In this document: positions 21,731 through 30,306 of the stretch, piece by piece
Position numbering within the stretch: position 1 is the first letter of the stretch
Layout: every line of letters begins with the position of its first letter
Virus record (IMG/VR): IMGVR_UViG_3300036852_000066
Span: 1 to 42,678 of that record
Origin: a virus
Strand: one strand, 5' to 3'
DNA length: 42,678 nucleotides
Translations under genes and position numbers: made by a program
Notes under the pieces: model-generated
Database searches by the model: none
What the model was told of the DNA's origin: nothing
What the model saw: the letters and a program-made list of their open reading frames with translations, nothing else

Positions 21731-22401
21731 TGGCCCTCGAACAACCTGCATTTGATGTCCTGAAATCGCTGGCCCCGTGCAGACTTTTGTCGCTCGGATA
21801 CCCAGACCTCTTGCTCACACAATCGTTCGACGTGAAAGAGGCCAAGGACTGGCAGGCCGTCGCCGCTTGGCACCATTGGGACCACGGCCCGATCTACGAC
21901 ACAGAAGCCGTGTTCCGCGAGTTCGGCATCGAGGCAGTCTATATCGACATTCATGCCAGCCGCGGTTGCGAACTGGTTTATGACCTGAATTACGATGTCG
22001 ATTGGCATGCGCCGAAGATGGACGTCGTGCTGGACGCTGGTACGACCGAGCACGTTTTCAATATCGCGCAGGCTTGGCTGACTATGCGCCGGCTGTGCCG
22101 TGTTGGCGGGCATCTCATCCACATCAATCCGATCAATGCCACCAACCACGGTTTTTGGAGCGTCAGCCCGACTGCCTACAAGGATTTCTACAGCGCATTC
22201 GGCGATACGATCCTGAAGGCGGAGATTCACGCCGGGCCGCTCGGCAAGCGCGAGATTTATGAAATGCCGATGGCGGAGAGGTTTGGCGCACCCAACAACT
22301 CCTGGTCGCTGGTGGTGGCGCAGCGCAGCGCACGAGCTGCGCAGTCGTATCCGCAACAAAGCAAATATCTCAAAAACCCGAATTTGAAAGGCGTTTTATA
22401 A
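21730..22401 (+). CDS. Class I methyltransferase-like protein, 223 aa
   Basis: CRLLSLGYPDLLLT and VDWHAPKMDVVLDAGTTEHV look like strands 1 and 4 of a methyltransferase; the following NIAQAWLTMRRLCRVGGHLI is the typical helix leading to strand 5. The glycine-rich motif I is not obvious, so it is either divergent or inactive. HINPINATNHGFWSVSPTAY resembles sugar-linked methylases found in glycan clusters. It overlaps neighbours by one base at each end. Confidence 0.6.
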   Translation: MALEQPAFDVLKSLAPCRLLSLGYPDLLLTQSFDVKEAKDWQAVAAWHHWDHGPIYDTEAVFREFGIEAVYIDIHASRGCELVYDLNYDVDWHAPKMDVVLDAGTTEHVFNIAQAWLTMRRLCRVGGHLIHINPINATNHGFWSVSPTAYKDFYSAFGDTILKAEIHAGPLGKREIYEMPMAERFGAPNNSWSLVVAQRSARAAQSYPQQSKYLKNPNLKGVL

Positions 22402-22796
22402 TGCCAAAAATCGCGTCTCTCAGAGATCGATTGTTTGAAAAAATTATCTTCGAGCCAAACTCCGGGTGTTGGTTATGGACCGGATGCGGTGATGGTCGAT
22501 ATGGGCAAATTTGGGACAAGACTACGATGAAAAAAGCCCATCGCGTGATGTGGGAATTGGGGATCGGCCCAATTCCGAACGGTATCGAAGTTTGCCATAA
22601 GTGCGACATTGGATTCTGCTGTAATCCTGATCATTTGTTTTTGGGAACTCACCAAGACAACATGATCGATATGGTGCGCAAGGGGCGCCAGACTTACGAA
22701 TACGGCCAGAACGCGAATAGATTTATTACTGGGAAATGGTGTGGCCGGTATCGTAACAAGAAATATATCCCGGCTGCGGAGCGTAGGTATGTCTGA
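22401..22796 (+). CDS. HNH endonuclease inside the sugar block
   Basis: CWLWTGCGDGRYGQIW, AHRVMWELGIGPIPNGIEVC and HKCDIGFCCNPDHLFLGTHQ form the standard short phage HNH pattern with a zinc site. The DNA is more AT-rich than on either side, with AAAAAATTATC near the start, pointing to recent insertion. It fits exactly between two genes: TAATG with the previous stop and an 8-base overlap with the next start, so neighbours are intact. Confidence 0.9.
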   Translation: MPKIASLRDRLFEKIIFEPNSGCWLWTGCGDGRYGQIWDKTTMKKAHRVMWELGIGPIPNGIEVCHKCDIGFCCNPDHLFLGTHQDNMIDMVRKGRQTYEYGQNANRFITGKWCGRYRNKKYIPAAERRYV

Positions 22797-23250
22797 TATC
22801 GATATCGATTTGGCGTTTTTGTGGGTTGATTTAAATGATCCCTGGTGGAAAACCGCCACGACCGAGATGCTGCGCTCCGCTCGCCGGCAGATGCCGAACG
22901 CCAACATCGTGCAGATGTCCGACTATGGCGCGCGTCTGCATCCGTTCGCCGACATGCTGTTCACGGCATCCATGGAATGCCCGCCGGAGACGTTGGGCGA
23001 TTTCAGGACGGTCATCATGATGGAGTATCTGAAGCAGGCCAGCCGCCCGGTCATTTATACCGGCGGTGATGTGATCTGGTGCCCGCTCGACAAGGCGGTT
23101 GGCGAGTATCGTGTGACGCCATACGGGGCAGCCGTGCATTTCAGGGGCGACCGGGACGGGATGCTCCGGTTCGCGCGGTCACTGGATGGCGGGGAACCGT
23201 TCAAGGAGCTGGCGCCAGGGCTGGACGAGATCGAGGTGGGGTATGCTTAA
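22789..23250 (+). CDS. Divergent GT-A-like protein, 153 aa
   Basis: LAFLWVDLNDPWWKTATTEM, then PNANIVQMSDYGARLHPFAD and SRPVIYTGGDVIWCPLDKAV follow the strand order of small GT-A glycosyltransferases, with GGD where DxD would be. It resembles the 18947 gene in layout but is shorter, so it may be a partner or a reduced copy. It overlaps the next gene by 8 bases. Glycosyltransferase assignment is tentative. Confidence 0.5.
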   Translation: MSDIDIDLAFLWVDLNDPWWKTATTEMLRSARRQMPNANIVQMSDYGARLHPFADMLFTASMECPPETLGDFRTVIMMEYLKQASRPVIYTGGDVIWCPLDKAVGEYRVTPYGAAVHFRGDRDGMLRFARSLDGGEPFKELAPGLDEIEVGYA

Positions 23251-23974
23251 GGTAATGATCGGTCACGATACGCGCATCCCCATACAAACCAATGTCGCGG
23301 CGAATTCGGTCTACCGTCATTCGACCGCGCCGGTCAGCATTACTCCGCTGGTGCTAAGTCAACTGCCGATCAAACGTAGAGGGCTTACAGAGTTTTCGTT
23401 TGCTCGATTTCTCACGCCATGGCTGGCAGGCTTCGATGGCCCCGCACTATTCATCGATAGCGATGTGATCGTGCGTAGCGATGTGGCCGAGTTGTTCGCG
23501 CTGTTCGACCCGAAATACGCTGTCCAGGTCTGCGACATTCACCCTCAGTTTGAGCAAACGGCGGTCATGTTATTCAACTGCGGACACCCGGACAACAAGA
23601 TGCTGACGCCTGAGTTCATCGGAACCACCGACAAGCATCTGCACCTGCTGGGCTGGACGAATTGCGGTGGCCATCTGCCCATGAATTGGAACCATTGCGC
23701 CGGTTATGCCCGCCGGCAGCCCTTGGAACGGCTGCACCTGGTGCACTACACCATGGGGTCGCCGATTTGGCCGCATACCGCTGATTGCGAGCATGCCTCA
23801 GCATGGCATGACGAACGGAAAAACATGTGCTATGTTGGGGTTAGCTGGCCTGACTTGATGGGCCAATCGGTTCATGCCGCGAGGGACCATAGCGGCAACC
23901 TAGTGCCGAAATATCGGCTGGAGGTTGCTCTTGGCACTCGACGGAACCAAGGCGGGGCTCAGGACATCGGTTAA
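23243..23974 (+). CDS. Glycosyltransferase, GT8-like
   Basis: MLKVMIGHDTRIPIQTNVAA starts the nucleotide-binding strand; EFSFARFLTPWLAGFDGPAL and FIDSDVIVRSDVAELF give the GT8 pattern, with D72-x-D74 for metal binding. HxxGxxKPW-like elements appear weakly near VHYTMGSPIWPHTADCEHAS. Length 243 aa is near the family minimum. It closes the sugar block and overlaps the adaptor gene by 44 bases. Confidence 0.75.
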   Translation: MLKVMIGHDTRIPIQTNVAANSVYRHSTAPVSITPLVLSQLPIKRRGLTEFSFARFLTPWLAGFDGPALFIDSDVIVRSDVAELFALFDPKYAVQVCDIHPQFEQTAVMLFNCGHPDNKMLTPEFIGTTDKHLHLLGWTNCGGHLPMNWNHCAGYARRQPLERLHLVHYTMGSPIWPHTADCEHASAWHDERKNMCYVGVSWPDLMGQSVHAARDHSGNLVPKYRLEVALGTRRNQGGAQDIG

Positions 23975-24551
23975 CGCCTGGACCAAGCGGGACTTCACGG
24001 ACGCTGAAATCGACGATTTCATTGTTCTGTGCGAGGCCGAAGTCAATCGCGTCATGCGCCTGCCGATGCAGGAAACCAGGGACGCGGCTTTCACTATCAA
24101 CAGCGAGTATACGGCGCTCCCAACCGGCTTCCGGGAGTTCCGCTCGCTATTCATCACCAACTCGCCCAGCCACCCGCTGAAGCCGATCAGCCCGCAGGCG
24201 GCGACTGACTATTTCGACGCGGCCACGTCCGGCACGCCGCTGGACTACATGGTGACGGGCTCCAACATCCGCGTGTTCCCGGCGCCGGATGGCACGTATA
24301 CCGCCGACATCATCTACTACGTCGGATTCGACGCGATCACGAACACCACCACGAACTGGCTGTTCGACAATCATCCCGACGTTTACCTGTGGGGCGCCCT
24401 GATGCAGACGGCGCCCTACATCGGCGATGATCCGCGCGTGTCGATCTGGCAGGGCAAATACACCGATGCCGTCAAAGCCGTGATCGATGAGGGGAACCGC
24501 ACGCGGTGGCGTGGCGGCCAGCCGATGCAGCGGATTAGGGTCAATCCGTGA
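23931..24551 (+). CDS. Head-tail adaptor protein
   Basis: The sequence (AWTKRDFTDAEIDDFIVLCE, then EYTALPTGFREFRSLFIT and LWGALMQTAPYIGDDPRVSI) matches podovirus adaptors of the SU10/P22 gp4-like type: helical hairpin, beta region, and a final helix. Twelve copies would sit under the portal. TTG at 23931 is the likely start, with GGAGG six bases upstream; the TTG at 23925 touches the GGAGG. Confidence 0.78.
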   Translation: MALDGTKAGLRTSVNAWTKRDFTDAEIDDFIVLCEAEVNRVMRLPMQETRDAAFTINSEYTALPTGFREFRSLFITNSPSHPLKPISPQAATDYFDAATSGTPLDYMVTGSNIRVFPAPDGTYTADIIYYVGFDAITNTTTNWLFDNHPDVYLWGALMQTAPYIGDDPRVSIWQGKYTDAVKAVIDEGNRTRWRGGQPMQRIRVNP

Positions 24552-25042
24552 TGACGGATCGGAACGGCATCGCTGTTTATGCAGGGCTTTTATCAGCGCA
24601 TGAAATCGAAAGATTCTGGGCAAAAATCTCCATTATGAAACCAATGGAGTGCTGGCCATGGAATGGAATAGGCAGTCGATACGGTCAGTTCTACATCAGC
24701 CGCAAGGGGCGGACGAAGAAGATCGGCAGTCATCGATTGGCTTATGTCCTGACTAAGCGTGCGCTGGAGCCTGGAGAGGTAATAAGACACTTATGTGATA
24801 ATCCACTTTGCTGCAACCCGGCACATCTAGAGCCTGGAACTCAAGCTGACAACGTAGTCGACAAAATGACCAAGGGGCGTCAGGCTTGGGGCGAGCGTCA
24901 GGGACTTTCTAAGCTGACTAATGACCAAGTTGCAGCGATCCGGCGCGCGACAGGTAAGCATCGCGACATTGCTGTAATCTTCGGAGTTCACCAAACGACC
25001 ATCTCTCGTATCAAGCGCGCGGCCACATGGAGGCAATCTTGA
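24551..25042 (+). CDS. HNH endonuclease with C-terminal HTH
   Basis: CWPWNGIGSRYGQFYISRKG, SHRLAYVLTKRALEPGEVIR and HLCDNPLCCNPAHLEPGTQA give the phage HNH motif. The tail LTNDQVAAIRRATGKHRDIA then VIFGVHQTTISRIKRAATWR is a helix-turn-helix, a common DNA-binding add-on. It lies precisely between the adaptor stop and the nozzle start, with overlaps of 1 and 4 bases. The DNA is more AT-rich than its neighbours. Confidence 0.9.
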   Translation: MTDRNGIAVYAGLLSAHEIERFWAKISIMKPMECWPWNGIGSRYGQFYISRKGRTKKIGSHRLAYVLTKRALEPGEVIRHLCDNPLCCNPAHLEPGTQADNVVDKMTKGRQAWGERQGLSKLTNDQVAAIRRATGKHRDIAVIFGVHQTTISRIKRAATWRQS

Positions 25043-26505
25043 TTCGGTTTGGTGCGTGGTTGCCGGACTTGCCAGAGCTGGAGAATCCTGGAGCATTAGA
25101 AGCTCGCAACGTTGTGCCCCTGACACAGAACAGCTACGGCCGTATCAACGACCTGGAGGAAGTCGGCACCGCGCTTACGGCCAGATGTCAGGGGGGCGGT
25201 GCGTTCCGCGGCATCGGCGGAACGGTGTTCAACACCGCAGGCGATGCGACCAAGCTCTACACTTGGGACGGTGACAGCTGGAACGACATCTCGCGCACGG
25301 CCGGCGGCGCGTATGCGGTGGCCTCGTCCGATATGTGGCAGTTCACGCAGTTCGGCGACACCGTGATCGCCGTCAACGGCACCGACGCGGCGCAGAAATT
25401 CACCATCGCATCCTCGACGAACTATGCGGCGCTTGGCGGCTCGCCGCCGGTCGGCAGGTTCGTCTGCACCATCCGCGACTTCGTGCAGATCGGGCGCATA
25501 TCGGGCGCCAAGAACCGCGTGCAATGGTCGGCGATCAACAACTCCGAAGGCTGGACGGTCGGCACAGATCAGTCCGATCTGCAGGACATCCCCGAGGGCG
25601 GCCAGGTCATGGGGATGGTGGGCGACGGCAGCGGCCAAGGGCGCGTCATCATGGAGGGGTCGGTCTATTCGCAGACCTACATCGGGTCGCCGGCGATCTT
25701 CCAGTTCGACAAGATATCCAGCCAGCTCGGCTGTTGCGCGGAGAACTCCATCGCGACCTACGAGCAATCGGTGTTCTTCCTGGCATGGGACGGGTTCCAC
25801 ATGATCGGCCCGGATCGGTCGATCTCACCAATCGGCGACCAGCAGATAGACGACTATTTCTGGGCCGATGTGAACCAGGCGTTTCTGTTCCGCGTGCAGG
25901 GCATCGTGGAGCCGCTGAACAAACGCTACATCGTCGGCTATCCGTCCAACAACTCATCGACGGGACTGATTGACAAGCTGCTGATCTATTCGTTCACGCT
26001 TGGCCGCTGGTCGCGCGCCGAAATGTCGCTCGAATACCTGATGCCGTTCCTGTCGAGCGTCGGCTATAACACCGACACGATCGATGCCGTGATCGGCAAC
26101 ACCGACGCCACGTCGTTCCTGGTTGATACCAACCAGTTCCTGGGGCTTGGCGGCGCGGCGTTGGCGGCGTTCACGCCCAACCACATCATTGCGACATTCA
26201 GCGGTGCAACTCTGGAGGCGCTTGTCGATACCACCGAGGCGCAGATAACGCCGGGCCGGCAGACGTTCGTACGCGAGGTCTGGCCGTATTGCGATGGCGG
26301 CACGCTGTCGATGTATCTGGGCACCCGCGACAAGCCGACCGACGCTGTTTCCTGGTCGAGCGAAGTTTCCATGAATACTGTCGGGTTCTGCCCGTTCCGT
26401 TCCCGCGCCAGATTCCACCGTGGGCGCGTCAAGGTTGCGGCCGGCGGCACGTGGACGCATCTCCAGGGCATCCAGCCGGTTGGGCGTGCCGAGGGCATGT
26501 ACTGA
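25039..26505 (+). CDS. Tail nozzle / stabilisation protein
   Basis: The start IRFGAWLPDLPELENPGALE, then ARNVVPL, is typical of the podovirus tail nozzle group, whose members are predicted beta-propellers. Repeated blades can be seen: TKLYTWDGDSWNDISRT, DTVIAVNGTDAAQKF, NRVQWSAINNSEGWTV and FHMIGPDRSISPIGD. It would cap the adaptor and hold DNA in the tail. A TTG at 25039 has GGAGG 5 bases upstream and overlaps the HNH stop; ATG at 25027 is the alternative. Confidence 0.8.
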   Translation: MIRFGAWLPDLPELENPGALEARNVVPLTQNSYGRINDLEEVGTALTARCQGGGAFRGIGGTVFNTAGDATKLYTWDGDSWNDISRTAGGAYAVASSDMWQFTQFGDTVIAVNGTDAAQKFTIASSTNYAALGGSPPVGRFVCTIRDFVQIGRISGAKNRVQWSAINNSEGWTVGTDQSDLQDIPEGGQVMGMVGDGSGQGRVIMEGSVYSQTYIGSPAIFQFDKISSQLGCCAENSIATYEQSVFFLAWDGFHMIGPDRSISPIGDQQIDDYFWADVNQAFLFRVQGIVEPLNKRYIVGYPSNNSSTGLIDKLLIYSFTLGRWSRAEMSLEYLMPFLSSVGYNTDTIDAVIGNTDATSFLVDTNQFLGLGGAALAAFTPNHIIATFSGATLEALVDTTEAQITPGRQTFVREVWPYCDGGTLSMYLGTRDKPTDAVSWSSEVSMNTVGFCPFRSRARFHRGRVKVAAGGTWTHLQGIQPVGRAEGMY

Positions 26506-27170
26506 TGCTGACCAGGTTGCAACTCGACGAGCCATGGCAGCACCAGACCAAGGTCAAGCTGAATTCGTGGGTTGACCAGATGTTCACGCTGGCCGGCGAT
26601 AATACGCTAACTGGCAGCAATACCTTTACCGGCGCGACCACATTCACAGCGGCGCCGACGATCACCATACCGAGCGGAACGACGGCTCTAACGCTTCAAT
26701 CAGCTACGGCTAACGCTCCAGTAATCGATATCAGCAACACCGCGACCGGAGTCACATCCACTGAAATCGGGCAGATCAATTTCAACGGCAAAGATGATGC
26801 CGGTAACGTCCAGACCTACAACTTCATCGATTCGATCATTGGTGACGCCACGAACGGCAGTGAAGACGGCACGCTCAGAGTCGTATCCGTCGTAAACGGC
26901 GCCCTTGTTGCGGTTCTTATCGTCAGGGCCGGCCTGGCGATAGGCAGTCCAGCAGGCGGCGACAAGGGGGCGGGCACGCTCAATCTGGACAATGCCCTTT
27001 ACAAAGACGGTACGCAGGTTGTGAGCGACCGCGTCACCGGCTGGGCCGCCGCCACCAACACAAAATCAAAGGCGACATTTGATACCACCACCGTGACATT
27101 GCCAAATCTCGCGGCGCGTGTCGGGCAGCTCATAGACGATCTTATTGCGCATGGCCTAATCGGCCCTTAA
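26505..27170 (+). CDS. Short tail fibre protein, paralogue of 32371
   Basis: After an N-terminal helix (LQLDEPWQHQTKVKLNSWVD) comes a Thr/Ala-rich beta region (LTGSNTFTGATTFTAAPTIT) and a domain with TEIGQINFNGKDDAGNVQTY, NGSEDGTLRVVSVVNGALVA and GLAIGSPAGGDKGAGTLNLD. The same domain, clearly alignable, lies in the fibre gene at 32371. It ends in a helix (LAARVGQLIDDLIAHGLI) that could form a trimer. TGATG overlap with the nozzle gene supports tail attachment near the nozzle. Confidence 0.7.
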   Translation: MLTRLQLDEPWQHQTKVKLNSWVDQMFTLAGDNTLTGSNTFTGATTFTAAPTITIPSGTTALTLQSATANAPVIDISNTATGVTSTEIGQINFNGKDDAGNVQTYNFIDSIIGDATNGSEDGTLRVVSVVNGALVAVLIVRAGLAIGSPAGGDKGAGTLNLDNALYKDGTQVVSDRVTGWAAATNTKSKATFDTTTVTLPNLAARVGQLIDDLIAHGLIGP

Positions 27171-27177
27171 CGGCTTT

Positions 27178-27206
27178 TTGCATTTGCCGTAGGTTTTGTG
27201 TTAAAT
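27178..27206 (+). promoter_or_regulatory. Weak late promoter candidate
   Basis: TTGCAT (27178-27183), 17 bases, TTAAAT (27201-27206) in one of the few AT-rich gaps of the late region. The gap also carries the shared 12-mer TTGTGTTAAATA (27196-27207). Both boxes are only partial matches. Confidence 0.35.
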
Positions 27207-27216
27207 AGTTGCCGGC

Positions 27217-27248
27217 GGGGACCAGCCGCCTAGACTGGAAGGGTCCCC
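27217..27248 (+). promoter_or_regulatory. Hairpin over the ribosome site of the 27250 gene
   Basis: GGGGACC (27217-27223) pairs with GGTCCCC (27242-27248) around an 18-base loop. The right arm covers part of GGAAGGG, the only ribosome site for the ATG at 27250, so folding could limit translation. Confidence 0.35.
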
Positions 27249-27249
27249 G

Positions 27250-27894
27250 ATGGGTACGCAGACAGGCCGTGGCGGCGGCGGCAGGGATGTAACGGACGGC
27301 CGCGCCCATGCCGGCGGCGGCGATCGCAACCGCGATAACGCCATGGGCGGCGGCGCCAGCACTGGCGGGGGCTTCGGTAGCCGCTCGGCCAGCGTGATCG
27401 GCAACAGATTTGGCGCTCCATCCGCCTCCGCGCAGGCTGCGGCCCAAGCCCGCAACGCTCCGACCAATTCACCATATGGCGGCCAAGGCGGCCTGAATGC
27501 CCGCCGGACAGCCAATCCCACGCCCAGCTACGACATGTCGCTCCACAACATGTTCGAGCTGAGCAAGATGATGCCCGGCGTTGGGCTACCGGCGCGCGCC
27601 GGGATGGCGATTGCCGGCTATGGACCGGACTTCCAGGGCTACCGCGGCCAGGTCAATGGCCCTGGCGACTATGACCCGCGCAATCAATTCGGGTCCACCC
27701 AGAGCCAGCTGTTCATGCCGCCGACGCAGGCGCCGCGCCCGCCGACTCCACAGGCTTTGCAAGGGCTTGGAATGGGCGGCCTCGGCAGGATCAGCCCTTA
27801 TGGGCAAGCTCCCGGCCAGCAGCTTAACTCGGGTCTTCAGGGGTACTCGACGTTCCGCCCTGGCTACCAATTCATCAACGGGCCTATCCGATGA
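27250..27894 (+). CDS. Gly-rich virion-associated hypothetical protein, 214 aa
   Basis: The first 60 residues are nearly all Gly, Arg, Asp and Ser (RGGGGRDVTDGRAHAGGGDR), then a Gln/Pro/Gly-rich low-complexity chain (PPTQAPRPPTPQALQGLGMG). One hydrophobic helix may lie at MMPGVGLPARAGMAIAGYG. No family recognised. Its place before ejection-type proteins and its flexible composition suggest a small internal head or tail protein. Confidence 0.65.
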   Translation: MGTQTGRGGGGRDVTDGRAHAGGGDRNRDNAMGGGASTGGGFGSRSASVIGNRFGAPSASAQAAAQARNAPTNSPYGGQGGLNARRTANPTPSYDMSLHNMFELSKMMPGVGLPARAGMAIAGYGPDFQGYRGQVNGPGDYDPRNQFGSTQSQLFMPPTQAPRPPTPQALQGLGMGGLGRISPYGQAPGQQLNSGLQGYSTFRPGYQFINGPIR

Positions 27895-28313
27895 TCCGCC
27901 CGATCCCAGCCGGTCACCTCAGCAGCTACTGGCCCGCCGTGCGGACGCTCCTGCAGCCGGCAATCGATAGCGGCCAGCGCGCGACTGCCGATGAGGTGCT
28001 CCAATGGCTGACCAGGGGCGATTATCAGCTTTGGGTCTGCGGCGATCCGGTCGAAATCAAGGCGGCGGCCACGACCGCGGTGACGGTCTACCCCGGCTCG
28101 AAATGGTTAACGATTGTTCACTGCGGCGGTGAGGACATGCCCTCCTGGCTAGAGGACGGCATTGAGACGCTGGAGCGTTGGGCCATCGGCTGCGGATGTG
28201 TCGGTATCGAGATCATTGGACGCCCGGAATGGGGCCGGGTGCTGCCAGGATTCGAGCCCGGCGGCGTGGTAGCGCAGAAACTGTTGATGCCTGTGAAGCA
28301 GGCGGCGGAGTGA
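27891..28313 (+). CDS. GNAT-fold-like phage protein, 140 aa
   Basis: HLSSYWPAVRTLLQPAIDSG, then YQLWVCGDPVEIKAAATTAV and PGSKWLTIVHCGGEDMPSWL, then CGCVGIEIIGRPEWGRVLPG follow the strand-helix order of GNAT-like proteins that sit among ejection genes in podoviruses (comparable in place to T7 gp13). The acetyl-CoA loop (Q/RxxGxG/A) is not clear, so the fold may be structural rather than enzymatic. ATGA overlap with the previous gene. Confidence 0.6.
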   Translation: MIRPIPAGHLSSYWPAVRTLLQPAIDSGQRATADEVLQWLTRGDYQLWVCGDPVEIKAAATTAVTVYPGSKWLTIVHCGGEDMPSWLEDGIETLERWAIGCGCVGIEIIGRPEWGRVLPGFEPGGVVAQKLLMPVKQAAE

Positions 28314-28316
28314 CAG

Positions 28317-29051
28317 ATGCCTGATGGCGGCGGCGGCGAAACGCAGAAACAGACGACCAGTTCCGCCCCATGGGCAGCGCAGGCGCCATACCTGAAAAAG
28401 CTGTTCGGCCGGGCCGAGGACCTGTACCAGCAAGGGCCGATCGAGTATTACCCCGGCGAAACGTATGCGGGTATGTCCCCGGTCAGCCAGAAGGCCCTGC
28501 AGGGAATTACCCAGCGCGGCATGGAAGGCTCTCCCCTCAACAAGGCATCCAGCGGGTATCTGCAGGACGTGCTGGGCGGGAAATACCTGAGCCAGGAAGC
28601 CCCCGGATTCCAGGCCGTCGCCAACCGGGCCAGGAGCGCCGCTGACAGCACCTACAGCGGGCTTGGCCGGTATGGCAGCGGGGCGCACGACACGGCTGTA
28701 GCCGATTCTGTGGGCAACCTGGCATATCAGAACTACGCCAGGGAACGCGGCGCGCAGGACTATGCTGCCGGGCTGGCGCCGACGATTGCCGGCCAGGATT
28801 TTGTGGATCTGAACGCCGTTAACCAGGCCGGGCAGCAATATCAAGGCGAGCTGCAGAACCAGATCAACGCCGACATGGCTCGCTACAACTTCCAGCAACA
28901 GGCGCCCTACGCCAATCTACAGGACTTCAGCAAGTTTATTAACGGGAACTACGGCGGCTCGTCGCAAACGATTGGCTCAGGTCAACAGGGCGCACCCTGG
29001 TATCAGCAGGCTCTCGGAGGCGGGTTGGCATTAGCCAGCCTGTTTGCCTAG
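28317..29051 (+). CDS. Virion structural / ejection-type protein, 244 aa
   Basis: The protein is Gln-, Gly- and Tyr-rich with many short helices: APWAAQAPYLKKLFGRAEDL, then LYQQGPIEYYPGETYAGMSP and AYQNYARERGAQDY-like segments. It ends with a hydrophobic GGGLALASLFA. This pattern is common in podovirus internal proteins coded between fibre and ejection genes. No catalytic motif is visible. Confidence 0.65.
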   Translation: MPDGGGGETQKQTTSSAPWAAQAPYLKKLFGRAEDLYQQGPIEYYPGETYAGMSPVSQKALQGITQRGMEGSPLNKASSGYLQDVLGGKYLSQEAPGFQAVANRARSAADSTYSGLGRYGSGAHDTAVADSVGNLAYQNYARERGAQDYAAGLAPTIAGQDFVDLNAVNQAGQQYQGELQNQINADMARYNFQQQAPYANLQDFSKFINGNYGGSSQTIGSGQQGAPWYQQALGGGLALASLFA

Positions 29052-29052
29052 C

Positions 29053-30306
29053 ATGGCCGGCCGTCAGCTGTTCTCCTTCCTTCCGACCGGCGATCCGACC
29101 GGCTCGCCTTATCCGTGGAAGGACACCCTGCTGGGGCTCGGCATCGGGCTGCTGGGCGGCAAGAACTGGGGCGAAGGCGCGGCCAGCGGGCTGCAATACG
29201 CCAACCAGCTGGCCAGCCAGCGGCGCGGTGAGAAACGGCAGGATACGCAGGACCAGCGCGAGGCGGAGCGGTTCAAATTCGAGACGGACGAGGCGAAGCG
29301 CAAGCAGGCCGAAGCCGAATCGATGAAGTCCGGCTACCAGGGCTGGATCGGCACGATGTTCGATGCCGACCCGTCGAACGATATCCCCGGCATGACACAG
29401 CAGCAGGCGATGTTCCTGCGCAATCTGCCGCCGGAGCAGGGGTATCAGGCGGCATCGCCGTTCATATTTCCGCCGAAAGCCAAGGACAATTGGGAAATCA
29501 AAACAGTCCGCGAAGGCAATCAAGAGGTCACGTATCGCATCAATCCGGCTACTGGTGAGCGAGAAAAACTAGGAGCCGGCGCAGCATTCGCGCCGCAGCG
29601 CCCAGAAGGATCAAACCTTAGTGTCGCGGCCCCGGTTTGGGGCCTTGATAAGGCGGGCAATCCTGTCCTTCTCCAGATGTCGCCAAGCGGAACTGCATTC
29701 CAGACAGTTCTGCCGGAAGGCGTGACGCCTGTGCGACCGAATATTTCGGTTGATACAGGGACCGGAACTGCGATGGTTTCGCCGATTACAGGAGCAGCGC
29801 AGAATGTCGTTCCTAAAGACGTGGCCGGCAAGGCTGCAGCTGAAGAAATCGGGACTGCGACAGGTAAGGTAGCCGCCGGCTTGCCGGATGCCATCGCCAA
29901 GGCAGAAGAAGCATCCGCACTCATCAACAGCTTGAAGACTGATCCTGGTCGCCTGCAAGCCACGGGCACGAGTTCATATATCCCGGCACTTGCTGGAACC
30001 GCCGCCAAGGATTTCAACGTTAAGCTTGACCAACTCAAGGGCACCGTATTCCTGCAAGCTTATTCGCAGTTGAAGGGTGGCGGAGCCATCACGGAAGTTG
30101 AAGGCAAGAAGGCTGAGCAAGCTATCGCTCGCCTTGATACAGCGCAAAGCGAAGGGGAGTTCGTCAAGGCACTGGATGAGTTGGATAGCGTTATCAAGGC
30201 CGGAATCTCTCGCATGAAGCAACGCGCCGGCGCTCCGGTCGCCACGCCAGAAGATGCCGACGGCTGGCAGGAGATCGATGGCGTCAAGATCAGGGTCAAG
30301 CCCTGA
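29053..30306 (+). CDS. Ejection-type internal virion protein, 417 aa
   Basis: An N-terminal Gly-rich hydrophobic part (LLGLGIGLLGGKNWGEGAAS) is followed by a charged coiled coil (RRGEKRQDTQDQREAERFKF), a middle beta region and helices with small residues. Podovirus pilot proteins show this mix of membrane-active and coiled-coil segments. Start at ATG 29053, just after the previous stop; TTG 29044 is less likely. Its stop overlaps the next ATG. Confidence 0.65.
   Translation: MAGRQLFSFLPTGDPTGSPYPWKDTLLGLGIGLLGGKNWGEGAASGLQYANQLASQRRGEKRQDTQDQREAERFKFETDEAKRKQAEAESMKSGYQGWIGTMFDADPSNDIPGMTQQQAMFLRNLPPEQGYQAASPFIFPPKAKDNWEIKTVREGNQEVTYRINPATGEREKLGAGAAFAPQRPEGSNLSVAAPVWGLDKAGNPVLLQMSPSGTAFQTVLPEGVTPVRPNISVDTGTGTAMVSPITGAAQNVVPKDVAGKAAAEEIGTATGKVAAGLPDAIAKAEEASALINSLKTDPGRLQATGTSSYIPALAGTAAKDFNVKLDQLKGTVFLQAYSQLKGGGAITEVEGKKAEQAIARLDTAQSEGEFVKALDELDSVIKAGISRMKQRAGAPVATPEDADGWQEIDGVKIRVKP

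Noticed and set aside
17598-23974. Block read as a host chromosomal polysaccharide locus
   Set aside because: It is bounded on both sides by overlapping or nearly touching phage structural genes in the same direction, so it is part of the phage operon.
28149-28898. 249-codon minus frame over the ejection region
   Set aside because: Shadow of the two plus-strand genes there; no start signal.
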